Positions 16,358-25,600 are shown, counted from the first letter of the stretch. The stretch is 34,504 bases of DNA from an uncultured Lachnospiraceae bacterium (GCA_910588215.1 CAJUQJ010000043.1:1-34504), one strand, 5' to 3'. Numbers and translations: made by a program. Notes: generated by a model not told the origin, from the letters alone.

Positions 16358-17191
16358 CTACTTAACTGCTCCGTTCACAACCCCGTTCAAGATCTGTTTC
16401 TGACATACGATATAGAAGATCAGGATCGGGATCAGCGAAAGCAGGTAAGACGCAAACGCCAGGTTATAATTTGTACCGAACTGTGACTGGAAGTTAAGCT
16501 GTGCCAGCGGCAATGTATTCTGCCCGGAACCGGCCATGATAACAAGCGGTGTCATAACATCATTCCACACTGCCAGCGCCGTAAGCACTGCGACTGTCGC
16601 ATGCATGGGCTTCATGATCGGGAAGATGATCTTCCAGTAGGTTCTCCAGGTCGAAGCGCCGTCCACCTTGGCCGCCTCCTCCAATGCCATCGGGATATTC
16701 ACCAGATAACCGGAATAAAGCAGTACATTCATAGGCATATAGAATACCACATACAGCAGGATCACACCGAACCAGTTAGCCAGTCCCAGTTCTGCCGTCT
16801 GTTTTGCCAGCGGCATCATTAAGATCGCAAAAGGCACGAACATACCACTGACGATGAACAGATACACGAAGCTGTAGAACTTACTGTGGGACTTGTTACG
16901 TCCCAGCGCATATCCCATCAGGGAATGAACTGCGATGGACAGTACCACCGTGGACACCGTGATCAGTAAACTATTTCTTAAAGAACGCCAGAAATCTGTA
17001 ACTTCCATGGCTTCCCTGAAATTATTCAGGCTCCACGCCTTAGGCAGCGACAGAATACCGCTGATACTGTTTGTCATTTCCGAAGGCTGTTTGAATGCAA
17101 TGACTAAGGTCATGTATAATGGCAGAATGATCGTGGAAAGACCAAGGATCAGGACGATCATCGCCGCCTTGTTTGTTTTCTTTATTGTCAT
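16358..17191 (-). CDS. Sugar ABC transporter permease (MalG-like)
   Basis: 277 residues with six hydrophobic segments. The EAA loop that docks the ATPase reads EEAAKVDGASTWRTYWKI. It belongs to the CUT1 family and forms the membrane channel with the product of the upstream gene, which overlaps it by 4 nt (ATGA). The operon predicts uptake of alpha-galactosides. Confidence 0.93.
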   Translation of the reverse strand: MTIKKTNKAAMIVLILGLSTIILPLYMTLVIAFKQPSEMTNSISGILSLPKAWSLNNFREAMEVTDFWRSLRNSLLITVSTVVLSIAVHSLMGYALGRNKSHSKFYSFVYLFIVSGMFVPFAILMMPLAKQTAELGLANWFGVILLYVVFYMPMNVLLYSGYLVNIPMALEEAAKVDGASTWRTYWKIIFPIMKPMHATVAVLTALAVWNDVMTPLVIMAGSGQNTLPLAQLNFQSQFGTNYNLAFASYLLSLIPILIFYIVCQKQILNGVVNGAVK

Positions 17192-18063
17192 AACTGCTCC
17201 TCCTTTTTACCGGAAAACTTCATCTGCGCTACAGAAACCGCCACGATCACGATAAAGAACACAACTGCGTTGGCACTCTGGAAGCCGAACTGTCCGCCTG
17301 ACATACCGTTATTGTAGATCAGGTAGGAAATAGACTCCGTACTCTGCGCCGGGCCGCCCTTCGTCAAAGCCATGATCTGATCGAACACCATAAGGAAGTT
17401 CTTCACGCACAGAACCATGTTGATGGAGAAGAAAGGAATGATCAGCGGGAAGGTCAGATACTTAAACTGCTTCCAGCCTGTCGCTCCGTCGAGGCCGCCT
17501 GCCTCATACACATCCTCCGGTACCGTCTGCAGACCGGAAATGTAGATGATCGTATTCATGGCGATCGCCTGCCATGCACAGACAACCATGATGCCGATCC
17601 ATGCCGCACTCGGGTTGGACAGGATAGAGGTACGCAGCGCGTCGATCCCGATCATATCCGCCACAGCCGGCAGAATATACGTAAAGAAGTAATTGAAGAT
17701 ATAACCTACAACCAGCGCACCCAGGATATTGGGCAGGAAGTATGCGCCGCGGAAAAAGCTCTTTGCCTTGATGGAACTGTTAAGCGCCAGTGCCAGCAAA
17801 AGGCTTAAAACATTTACCACAACGGTCGTCACGATCGCCAGCTTAAACGTAAACCAGTAAGACTTGCCGACACGAATATCTGAAAACAGATCGATATAGT
17901 TTCTGAAGCCTACCCAGTCATACTTTCCGAATCCCTTAAAATTCGTAAAACTATATATCACACCGCGGATCAGCGGAATGGTATTGAAGCAGATAAACAA
18001 GGCAAGAATCGGAATGGTGATCAATAAAAATGTTGTTTTTCTCTCATTTTTTCCTAATTTCAT
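17188..18063 (-). CDS. Sugar ABC transporter permease (MalF/UgpA-like)
   Basis: 291 residues with six hydrophobic segments. The EAA loop is YEAGGLDGATGWKQFKYL. It is the CUT1 partner of the following permease. The ATG follows AAGGAGAG at 8 nt. No ATPase gene is present in the operon, so a shared MsmK-type ATPase encoded elsewhere is likely. Confidence 0.93.
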   Translation of the reverse strand: MKLGKNERKTTFLLITIPILALFICFNTIPLIRGVIYSFTNFKGFGKYDWVGFRNYIDLFSDIRVGKSYWFTFKLAIVTTVVVNVLSLLLALALNSSIKAKSFFRGAYFLPNILGALVVGYIFNYFFTYILPAVADMIGIDALRTSILSNPSAAWIGIMVVCAWQAIAMNTIIYISGLQTVPEDVYEAGGLDGATGWKQFKYLTFPLIIPFFSINMVLCVKNFLMVFDQIMALTKGGPAQSTESISYLIYNNGMSGGQFGFQSANAVVFFIVIVAVSVAQMKFSGKKEEQL

Positions 18064-18095
18064 TATGCATGCTCTCCTTTCTCACTAATTCGCGG

Positions 18096-19382
18096 TCAAT
18101 TCGCGTTTCCGTACTGCTTTTCATAATCCTGTACCAGCCGGATGATATCCCTGTTGTACCGCAGCCAGTCCTTATCAAACTTCTCCAGGAAAGCGTCCAC
18201 ATCCTTATTTAACAGGAAGGTCTGAATCTGCGCATCCACTGCCATCTCCGACGGATAATAGTGATCCTGATAGTCCGTCATGTTGCCGGATGTGATATAG
18301 TCTGTCATGCCGTCCAGAATGGAAGGAAGCGCGAAGTCTCCGTCCTTACAGGGGATAGCTGTCTGTGCATCTATATACTTCTGAATGTTCGCATCTTCAT
18401 AAAGGAAATCCAGCACCTCATAGACCGCTTCCTTGTTCTTGCATCCTGCCGTCACGCAGAACTGCAAATCAATACCGGAATTCAAAGTATTGCCGTCCGC
18501 CGCGTCGTTTGCCGGCATAACGAAGGAGTCCAGATTTAAGTCCGGGTTAACGGACAGGATCTGCGGCGCCGCATAGCTTCCGATCGGATACATGGCAGAT
18601 TCGCCTCTTGCAAAAGCCGTACATGCGTCATTGTAGCCATACGCAAACGGATCTTCCGGTCCGTACTGCAGCAGTTCCAGATATTTCTCGGATACTTCCC
18701 GATATTCTTTGGCAAATGTGGTCTCCCCGCGATTTACCTGTTTGGATGCATCCGCCGGAGCCAGGTCTACCGCCATCGCATTCCACGGCGCGAGGCAGGT
18801 CCAGGTATCCTTAAAACCGAAATAGAAAGGTAAGATCCCTTCTCCCTGAATGGTGTCACACAAAGTAAGTAACTCGTCCCATGTTGTCGGGATCGTCCAG
18901 CCATGCTCCTCGAACATATCCCTGTTGTACAAGATTCCTGCCGCGTTGGCCACGTAAGGCACTGCATAGGTTCCCTCAATTGGCACAAACTTAAGAGCCT
19001 CGTCGATGTCCAGATATCCCTGATTGATATTCGCAAGTCCTTCATAATCAGAAATATCCTCCAGAATCTGCGCATCCATGAAATAAGAATAGTTGATGTC
19101 TCCGCCGATTCCTATGATGTCGGGATAATCCTCTCTGATGAATCTCGTCTTCAAGATCGTCATCGCATCGTTGGGAGAACTGATCTTTAAACGGATGTCA
19201 TCATGTGTTGCGTTGAATTCCTCTTCCACAGCAGTGAAATAGTTGGCCGCCTCAGGCTTGTACTGAACGATCTCAACTTCAATCTTACCATCGCCAGCCG
19301 AGTTTCCACATCCCCCGGCAACTGCCATTGCAGCAACACTGCAAACCACCGCGCCAAGGTATTTTACTTTCCTCCTTAACAT
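18096..19382 (-). CDS. Extracellular sugar-binding lipoprotein
   Basis: 428 residues, SBP family 1. A basic n-region, a hydrophobic core and a lipobox ending in VAGGC give a lipoprotein signal peptide; the cysteine at about residue 25 would be lipidated. The mature part is the oligosaccharide-binding receptor of the importer. The start at 19382 was chosen for its AAGGAG site; an ATG 11 codons upstream lacks one. It is the first gene of the operon, preceded by a good promoter. Confidence 0.92.
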   Translation of the reverse strand: MLRRKVKYLGAVVCSVAAMAVAGGCGNSAGDGKIEVEIVQYKPEAANYFTAVEEEFNATHDDIRLKISSPNDAMTILKTRFIREDYPDIIGIGGDINYSYFMDAQILEDISDYEGLANINQGYLDIDEALKFVPIEGTYAVPYVANAAGILYNRDMFEEHGWTIPTTWDELLTLCDTIQGEGILPFYFGFKDTWTCLAPWNAMAVDLAPADASKQVNRGETTFAKEYREVSEKYLELLQYGPEDPFAYGYNDACTAFARGESAMYPIGSYAAPQILSVNPDLNLDSFVMPANDAADGNTLNSGIDLQFCVTAGCKNKEAVYEVLDFLYEDANIQKYIDAQTAIPCKDGDFALPSILDGMTDYITSGNMTDYQDHYYPSEMAVDAQIQTFLLNKDVDAFLEKFDKDWLRYNRDIIRLVQDYEKQYGNAN

Positions 19383-19421
19383 AGCATATCTCCTTCCCTG
19401 ATTTGATATTTGCATTGTAAC

Positions 19422-19435
19422 ATACCATTTTGCTA
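19422..19435 (+). promoter_or_regulatory. Candidate operator, left half
   Basis: ATACCATTTTGCTA. The same motif (ATACCA, three A/T, TGCTA) occurs inverted at 19506-19519. This copy is in the leader of the transporter operon. Confidence 0.45.
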
Positions 19436-19461
19436 TCCATAAATAGCCTTATTTTATATGT

Positions 19462-19490
19462 TATATACCTTAATGCTGTTTTTATGCCAA
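19462..19490 (-). promoter_or_regulatory. Promoter of the alpha-galactoside transporter operon
   Basis: On the minus strand TTGGCA (19485-19490), a 17-nt spacer and TATATA (19462-19467). It is back to back with the regulator promoter; the two -35 boxes are 4 nt apart. Confidence 0.6.
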
Positions 19491-19494
19491 TTAA

Positions 19495-19524
19495 TTGAAG
19501 TTTAGTAGCATTTTGGTATATAAT
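19495..19524 (+). promoter_or_regulatory. Promoter of the AraC regulator
   Basis: TTGAAG (19495-19500), an 18-nt spacer and TATAAT (19519-19524). The right operator candidate lies across the spacer, so the regulator may control its own expression. Confidence 0.55.
19506..19519 (-). promoter_or_regulatory. Candidate operator, right half
   Basis: On the minus strand ATACCAAAATGCTA, the inverted partner of 19422-19435. It overlaps the spacer of the regulator promoter. Confidence 0.45.
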
Positions 19525-19642
19525 CAGGTTAAGAAACAGTTCAGATTACTTTTTACCGTAATCTCTTTAAGCTGAATATTGATGTTATACTGAACAAAGT
19601 CCACAGATGAGCGGCGCATATCGCCCAGGAACGGAGGAATGT

Positions 19643-20491
19643 ATGAGTGAAGTGATCTTCTCGGTTTTTCCCAGTGAAAATTTTGTCGATCTCGGTCTGT
19701 ATCAGTTCGGATGGGAGCAGTGCGACCCCTCCCACTCCTTCGGCCCTGCAGCCAGAAACCATTACCTCTTCCACTACTGCCTGTCCGGCACCGGCATGCT
19801 GATTGCAGAGAACACATCGGGCAAATCCGTCAATTATCAGATAAAAAGCGGCCAGGGATTCATGATTTTTCCCCATCAGGTATGCACCTACATAGCGGAT
19901 CATGAGATTCCGTGGGAGTATGTCTGGATCGAATTCGACGGACTGCGCGCCAAAGAAGCCGTAGAGTTGACCGGCTTAAGCCCGAGCCAGCCTGTCTACA
20001 GAGCACGCTATAAAGATATCGCAGACACGATGAAATCAGAAATGCTTTATATCGTCAACCATAAGAACGAGTCCCCCTTCCATCTGATCGGGCACCTCTT
20101 TCTCTTTATCGACAGCTTTATACGTTCCGCTTCCTCCTCCGGGGTCAGCAGAGGAAACAGCCTGCGCGATTTCTATATCAAAGAAGCGATTTCCTTCATT
20201 GAGCAGAACTTCCAGAACGATATCTCCGTGGAGGATATCGCAGCCGCCTGCGGCCTGAACAGAAGCTATTTCGGTAAGATCTTCCACGAAAATATGGGAA
20301 AGTCGCCCCAGGATTTCCTGATCTCCTACCGCATGTCCAAAGCCACCGAACTGCTGCGGCTCACCGACCTGTCCATCGCGGATACCGGAAATGCAGTAGG
20401 CTACCCGAACCAGCTGCATTTTTCCAGAGCGTTTAAGAATGTGTATGGGATCTCGCCAAGACAGTGGCGCAATGAGCATGTGGCGAAGTGA
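19643..20491 (+). CDS. AraC family regulator of the alpha-galactoside operon (MsmR-like)
   Basis: 282 residues. An N-terminal cupin (AraC_binding) region of about 150 residues includes the NHYLFHYCLSGTG strand and FPHQVCTYIAD. A C-terminal double helix-turn-helix follows: ISVEDIAAACGLNRSYFGKI and the second helix pair around SIADTGNAVGYPNQLHFSRA, ending in ISPRQWR. It is divergent from the transporter operon and probably activates it when an alpha-galactoside or derivative binds. The ATG follows GGAGG at 5 nt, 12 codons inside a longer frame. Two scrap copies of related genes occur at 22418 and 33280. Confidence 0.92.
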   Translation: MSEVIFSVFPSENFVDLGLYQFGWEQCDPSHSFGPAARNHYLFHYCLSGTGMLIAENTSGKSVNYQIKSGQGFMIFPHQVCTYIADHEIPWEYVWIEFDGLRAKEAVELTGLSPSQPVYRARYKDIADTMKSEMLYIVNHKNESPFHLIGHLFLFIDSFIRSASSSGVSRGNSLRDFYIKEAISFIEQNFQNDISVEDIAAACGLNRSYFGKIFHENMGKSPQDFLISYRMSKATELLRLTDLSIADTGNAVGYPNQLHFSRAFKNVYGISPRQWRNEHVAK

Positions 20492-20492
20492 T

Positions 20493-20520
20493 CCTGACTT
20501 TACGGCTTCGTAAAGTCAGG
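20493..20520 (+). terminator. Hairpin after the AraC gene
   Basis: CCTGACTTTACG-GCTT-CGTAAAGTCAGG is a perfect 12-bp stem with a 4-nt loop directly after the stop codon. There is no long T-run, but the stem is strong. Confidence 0.7.
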
Positions 20521-20870
20521 AACGCTTTATTCAAGAAATCCTATTCCTGTTTCCTGCACGCCCTGTTTCACAGGCACATGGACGGACAGTCTTTCCCTGA
20601 TCCGTCACATACACTCGTCCCTTATGGCTGTTCCATCAGTAACATGGTAATATCGCTCGATCATCCTGCACATATGCTGCCCGTTTGTACCGGAAATTAC
20701 CTCTCGCTGAGCAGACATCTGGGAGCCGCCATTATCTCCAAACGCGTAATCCTGTCCGGAAAGCATGGTCATAACTCTACGATCGAACACATACGGATGC
20801 GGCCTGATGGCGCCAGATGCCACTGTTTAATGTATATAAATCAAAGGAAAACAGATAAGCTTTTATTTGC
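20521..20870 (-). other. Unassigned stretch with a possible gene remnant
   Basis: No gene is recognised here. The most protein-like frame is on the minus strand from a GTG at 20823 to 20605 (72 codons, including PHPYVFDRRVMTM and ERYYHVTDGTAI). After its stop a neighbouring frame continues with similar character for another 27 codons, as in a frameshifted remnant. There is no ribosome binding site. The opposite-strand frame looks like a shadow. No family can be named. Confidence 0.25.
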
Positions 20871-20879
20871 TGCCGCATC

Positions 20880-20907
20880 TTGCAAAACACTGTCACTATG
20901 TTAGAAT
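20880..20907 (+). promoter_or_regulatory. Candidate promoter of the small membrane peptide
   Basis: TTGCAA (20880-20885), a 16-nt spacer and TAGAAT (20902-20907). The leader that follows has a hairpin CAAAATG-AGTA-CATTTTG (20950-20967) and a direct repeat of TTGCCAAAA before the ribosome binding site. Confidence 0.45.
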
Positions 20908-20998
20908 ATATGTGGGTGTTGCCAAAACGGGTAGCGGTTCGCCTTTTGCCAAAATGAGTACATTTTGAGAGCTTCCTGTATCAAAGGAGGAGATACAT

Positions 20999-21031
20999 AT
21001 GGAAAATAAAGCGGAAGGTAAGCACTATTGA
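20999..21031 (+). CDS. Ten-codon leader ORF
   Basis: MENKAEGKHY, preceded by the strong site AAAGGAGGAG. Its TGA shares one base with the ATG of the following small ORF (TGATG), a typical coupling arrangement. The peptide could be a short antitoxin-like or purely regulatory leader; nothing in it is recognised. Confidence 0.5.
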   Translation: MENKAEGKHY

Positions 21032-21162
21032 TGTTCGGAATGATTTTGGAACTTGTCGGTATTGTAGTGACTGTCATCAGTATCATCGTCACGGTGATCA
21101 GTATCCGGCAGACCGGAAGAAATAAAAGACATCAAAAAAGCAACCGCCCTGACCAAAGTTAG
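21031..21162 (+). CDS. 43-residue single-span membrane peptide
   Basis: The peptide has one hydrophobic segment, about residues 4-25 (ILELVGIVVTVISIIVTV), and a basic, polar tail ending RPDQS. This layout resembles type I toxins and holin-like peptides, but no named family is matched. It has no ribosome binding site of its own and is coupled to the upstream leader ORF. The stop codon lies within the terminator hairpin, so the transcript is compact: promoter, leader, two tiny ORFs, terminator. No obvious antisense RNA gene was identified. Confidence 0.55.
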   Translation: MFGMILELVGIVVTVISIIVTVISIRQTGRNKRHQKSNRPDQS

Positions 21163-21173
21163 GTTGCTTTTTT
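21134..21173. terminator. Bidirectional intrinsic terminator
   Basis: AAAAAAGCAACC and GGTTGCTTTTTT form a perfect 12-bp stem, giving a T-run on either strand. It ends the small-peptide transcript and, from the other side, the CPBP transcript. Confidence 0.85.
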
Positions 21174-21234
21174 GATAACCACATAACTGAGGCGAACCGT
21201 TGCTTTATGGTAACACCTTTTTCTATAAAATATG

Positions 21235-21558
21235 TTAGCACTGATCAGTGTTTCCGTCAACAGCTTTTTCACAATACCGCCGCAGACGAGGCGGAGTAGG
21301 TGTCTTGACATCATCTGCCCTACAAGCCTGTTCATCATTGCATTCTTCATCAATTTCAACAGGATACTTCCATAAGGTTTCCGACAAGATCATATACGAG
21401 TAAATGCCCTGTGATTCTCCTTCAAAAACCGCTACCTCATCCTTCCATACTTCACCGATATGGTATTCTGTCGTATCCGAAAGATTGAGGGCCGGAATCT
21501 GTCTTTAAACCACTTCATAGAACACTTGAACAAAAGCTGTTTCGGCAGAATCTTTCAT
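21235..21558 (-). pseudogene. Decayed gene downstream of the CPBP protease
   Basis: A minus-strand frame of 108 codons reads as protein-like sequence (EYHIGEVWKDEVAVFEGE, YSYMILSETLWKYPVEIDEE) but has a TAA at codon 18 (21505-21507). There is no clear ribosome binding site. It lies 25 nt after the CPBP gene on the same strand. The family is not recognised. A start after the stop codon would give a shorter intact ORF, so pseudogene status is not certain. Confidence 0.4.
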
Positions 21559-21583
21559 AAAATACTGCGAAACGATGTTATGA

Positions 21584-22312
21584 TCATTTTACATATTTTT
21601 GTGCAAAAACTGCTGTCGAACAAATGACCATGACAAGACCCGCCACCACCATGATAACCGCCCCTTGCAACTCTCCCGTTAACGACATAAACGGGCCAAA
21701 CAGCCAGGCATTCAATGCAGTTGACCACAACAGATTATTCGTCAGGTGCATAAGTATGGGTATGTAAATATTTTCCGTATGATAATAAAAGTAACCGAAT
21801 ACAAGCCCTGAAATAAAAGTATGCAGCATCATCAGGGGACTTAAATGCATCACCGCAAAAAGCACAGCCGATATGATAATTGCAGACGCCGCTCTATCAT
21901 ATGGCCGGCATAAATTCAAAAGAATTCCTCTGAAAAACAATTCTTCCACGACCGCGCCTGCCACGCTAAGGACAATATACAAAAGTGAAATACTCACATC
22001 ATCTGTCTGTACTTGTGCCATTTCCTCCATTGCCCCGCTCAGCATAAACTGTAATGCAGAGATCATATTAAAAAATGACAGACCAATTCCGGACAGTAAC
22101 GCCAGCAGGATGATCTGCATCCGTGGTTTTTCCTCGGGCACAAAACGGATATAATGATTCTTTCTGTTCATGCAGAAAACCAGAATACCCACGATCAATA
22201 TGGACAAAATCCTGGTGATATCTGCATTGCGGAACAGAATCGAAAAAAATTGCAGAGACAGGAACCATATGCAGATTAAACCGATGCATTTTAACAATGC
22301 TTTTGTTTTCAT
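21584..22312 (-). CDS. CPBP family intramembrane metalloprotease
   Basis: 242 residues with six to eight hydrophobic segments. The three family motifs are present: EELFFRG (glutamates plus arginine), the histidine of LFAVMHLSP and HLTNN near the end. Members are CAAX-prenyl-protease/Abi proteins; in Firmicutes they often work in bacteriocin immunity or maturation. The neighbouring peptide-type ABC transporter and LytTR system support such a role, as inference. The start at 22312 has GGGAGG 8 nt away; the longer frame upstream is in the promoter region. Confidence 0.9.
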   Translation of the reverse strand: MKTKALLKCIGLICIWFLSLQFFSILFRNADITRILSILIVGILVFCMNRKNHYIRFVPEEKPRMQIILLALLSGIGLSFFNMISALQFMLSGAMEEMAQVQTDDVSISLLYIVLSVAGAVVEELFFRGILLNLCRPYDRAASAIIISAVLFAVMHLSPLMMLHTFISGLVFGYFYYHTENIYIPILMHLTNNLLWSTALNAWLFGPFMSLTGELQGAVIMVVAGLVMVICSTAVFAQKYVK

Positions 22313-22385
22313 ATTGTTCCTCCCTCGTATAACAACAAAAATATATTGTATTCTTATGTTATATTTTATCGTATTGTATTTATCT

Positions 22386-22414
22386 ATAATAACACTCTTT
22401 TCAGGTGAAATCAA
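22386..22414 (-). promoter_or_regulatory. Promoter of the CPBP gene
   Basis: On the minus strand TTGATT (22409-22414), a 17-nt spacer and TATTAT (22386-22391). The whole box region is nearly identical (25 of 27 bases) to the promoter at 32561-32589. Confidence 0.6.
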
Positions 22415-22417
22415 TCC

Positions 22418-22478
22418 AGCTCACCGACCTGTCCATCACGGATACCGGAAATGCAGTTGGCTATCCGAACCAGCTGCA
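22418..22478 (+). pseudogene. Fragment of an AraC regulator gene, C-terminal part
   Basis: Encodes LTDLSITDTGNAVGYPNQL, nearly identical to the second helix-turn-helix of the regulator at 19643. It is about 60 bp long, has no start or stop, and begins next to the -35 box of the CPBP promoter. It is a recombination scar. Confidence 0.85.
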
Positions 22479-22510
22479 GAACAATGAACGCCCCCGGCCT
22501 CATCAGTAAG

Positions 22511-22642
22511 TCAAATACCCCGCAGCAAGCTGACGGGGCATCCAACTTGCAACGCAGCAGAGCTGCGGGGTATCTGACCCTCGCGGCATTCGCCAAATAC
22601 TCGTGCAAGCACGGTACTTGGCTCATTGCTCGCGGGAATGAA
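22511..22642 (+). mobile_element. Palindromic mobile element, copy A
   Basis: About 130 bp, matching 29746-29870 along its whole length. The left half is an inverted repeat (TACCCCGCAGC near the start and GCTGCGGGGTA about 50 bp on), followed by a conserved right half beginning TGACCCTCGCGGCA and ending TTGCTCGCGGGAAT. It carries no transposase gene and would need help in trans. It lies between the AraC scrap and the end of the permease gene. On the minus strand the whole copy is an open frame. Confidence 0.8.
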
Positions 22643-22663
22643 GCCGGGGACATAATTACAGCA

Positions 22664-25600
22664 TTATTCCCGTTCAGAAAGCAGCATCATCAGGTTAGTC
22701 CGGCCTGCAGTCAGTACCGACAGGGCGCACCCAGCCAGATAGCAGGCCAGGAATCCCGCTCCTGCCAACCACAACACCACGCCGGGATACAGCAGAGTCA
22801 TAGCCAGAACGCCAATGATACAGCCCAGCAGACACAGTGCCGCCTGTTCCAGGAAAAAGGAGGCAAATGCCCGCAAAGGGGATGCGCCAAGCCCCCGCAT
22901 GATCGCCAGTTCCATCCGACGGCTGCTCACCATTAGCCAGGAGATGATAAAGCCCAGCAGCCCCACCACCAGAAACAGCGCCGGAAAGAGGATGCTGCTG
23001 AAACTGATATAGCGGTTCAATCCCCCTACCGTCTCCACAAAGTTCTGATCCCGGAGCAGGACGGTGACCCGATTACGGTTTGTAACGCCTACCTGACTGT
23101 ATTGCTGCTCTGCCAGCCAGTCCCGCAGATCTTCCAGTTTATAGGCAGAGCGCAGAGTGAAACGGCAGGTCTCGAAGCGAATGCGGAAATAGAGGCTCTT
23201 CTTCAGACTGTCCACATTCATGATCCGGCCCAGATCACGACTGGGCATCTCCTTGTCTCCCTCTCCATACAACCACTCCGGGCTGCACCACAACGACAGC
23301 GGCGCATACACATTATCCTTCGCGCCGACGGAGGTAAAGCTGCCCACGATCCGAAAGTTCACAGGCCACTCCACCAGGAGTTCGCGACTGTCCACATACA
23401 GGTACATATACAGCCTGAGCGTCAGCATGTCCCCCGGCTTTAAATCGTTGTCCTCCAGGAAACGGCTGCCCACTATAACAGGATAGATGTAATCGGACGG
23501 CACATAATTCTCCTCCTCGTAAAGGCGCTCATAGATGGATTCGATCACGGCAGGACAGCTCTCATCCGACAGGCAGCTCTCGTCCCAGCCCTCCAGCCAC
23601 CGAATCTCAGGCCGGTCGGTATAGTAAAATTCCTCTGCTGCCGAAAGGCTGTTCACTGTCGAAAGTCTGGGCATCCGGAGTATCTTCACAGCCTTGTCTT
23701 CCAACACGGAAGTAGTAGGAGTAATATCGGGCAGGGATTCCTCTGTTGTATATTCATAGGGCCAGCTGCGGGATACGAAGATATCTTTCAGGTTCCCGGA
23801 CTTCCACAGCTGTTGGATATCCCGGGTAGGGACAGCCAGCCCGGTCTGCTTTCTCCCATTGAAGCTGATAACCTGTCCACCTAACACGCTGTCCGCATAC
23901 AGGCTTTCCATCTGGCCGCTCCGGCTCTGGGCGCTGGCAGACAGAAGAGACACGAACAGAGTGAGCACCAGCGCTGCAACAATCACGATCACGGACCGTC
24001 GCCCACCCCGGCGGGCGGACAGGACAGCGAAGCGCAGAGGACCCTGTCCTCTGGTGGAGGTGCAGCCCCTGGGCACCCGGACCAAAACCTGCCCTTTCTT
24101 TGGAGCGTTCTCCTTTCTGGCATGACGCAGAAAGATAAGGCAGAGCATAAGCGCTGCGAAGAATACCGTCAAACCTGCTGCAAGAGCAGGCCAGCCCGGG
24201 ACTGCTTCCATCTCCTCCGATTCCCTGACCAGACCCACCACAGCCTCGCTGTATCGAGTATCGGCATGGTAGAGGCGTTTTGCCGTCTCCATGGCCGCCG
24301 TGACCACACGACTCAGTGTCAGGGAACCGATAACCGCCCCCGCCAGCGCCGCCGCACCGGATACGGCTGATGCACCGGAAAGCAGCCACACCCGTATTTT
24401 TCCTACAGGCGTACCCAAAGATACCAGCACGCCCACAGTCTCCCGCTGGCGCCCAACGAAAAGAAAAGCAAACAGCGTCAACACTGCCAGCGCGCCGATG
24501 GCGGCCGCCAGCGTGACAGCCCTGGCAGCGGACTCCATGACCCGGATGGGCCTGGCCGCAGCGGTATAGCCCTGATCGTACATGGTCAGCTGGACGCCGG
24601 CAGGAAGCAAAGCCGGAAGTTCCTCTGCCGCCTGTACCGCCTTACGATTATCAAGCACCGCCCTGCCAAGAGAGTATCCAAACAAAGGAGCAGGGAATCC
24701 ACTCTCGGCATCCGAAACCCACAGCCGGTCCGGATAGTCAGCAGAAGGATTCGTAATCCCCACGATCTCCAGAGAACGCTGATCCCCTGTTGCAGTGACC
24801 TTGTAGCGCTCACCCGGGTCAGAATCCAGAATCTCCAGAGAAACGGTATCTCCCACACCCACCGTCAGATACTCCGCCATTCCGCCGCTGATAACGCACA
24901 CGCCCTTCTCCCCGGCCTGCGGGAATCGCCCTTCGTTCAAATAGAGATGACCCTGCTGAAACTCTTCCAGGGCAGTAATATGATCACTGGCGGTAAGAAC
25001 GGCGGTGTTATTGGCCATGCTGTAGAGAGTGGCATGTTCCGCAAAGATGCCTTCTGTCAGAGCAGGATCATCCTCTCCGGACAGCTCCAGCCATGGCCTG
25101 GCGTCAGAGTCCGGGAACGGCTGCACCTCAAAGCTTCGACTGCCGACTCCCCAGGATACAAAGGATCCGTTGAGCAGATAGGACTTACCTTCCTCCGGGA
25201 CAAAACCGCTGTCAGCCAGCGTGAAATAACTGAGCATATTGTCAGCTCCATAAGGGCTGTACAGGGCACGGCTGATCCGACCGTAACTCCTGTCACTTAA
25301 GATCGTCTCATTGTCTCCCATATAGGTGTCCGAACTTTCCACGTAATAGTAACGGGCATTTTCCAGCAGATTCTGCAGGGTCTCCCTGTCATATCCGGCC
25401 GGAAGCTCTCCTATGACATCATCCCTGTACACGCTCCGGGAAGACGTACCTTCTCTTACCGTAACGCGATGCCACAGGACGTAAAGATCCTCCGGCTCTT
25501 TTTCTCTGATCCCGTCCCCGGACAAAACGCCCTGACGTTGGTTTGACACACCATCGCCCAGATAGTAACAGGGCAGCCTTAAAGGCTCCATGTCCGGCAG

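Noticed and set aside
22411..22653. 80-codon minus-strand frame across the AraC scrap and element copy A
   Set aside because: It is a chance frame through a gene scrap in antisense and the element; only the element part is of interest and is reported separately.
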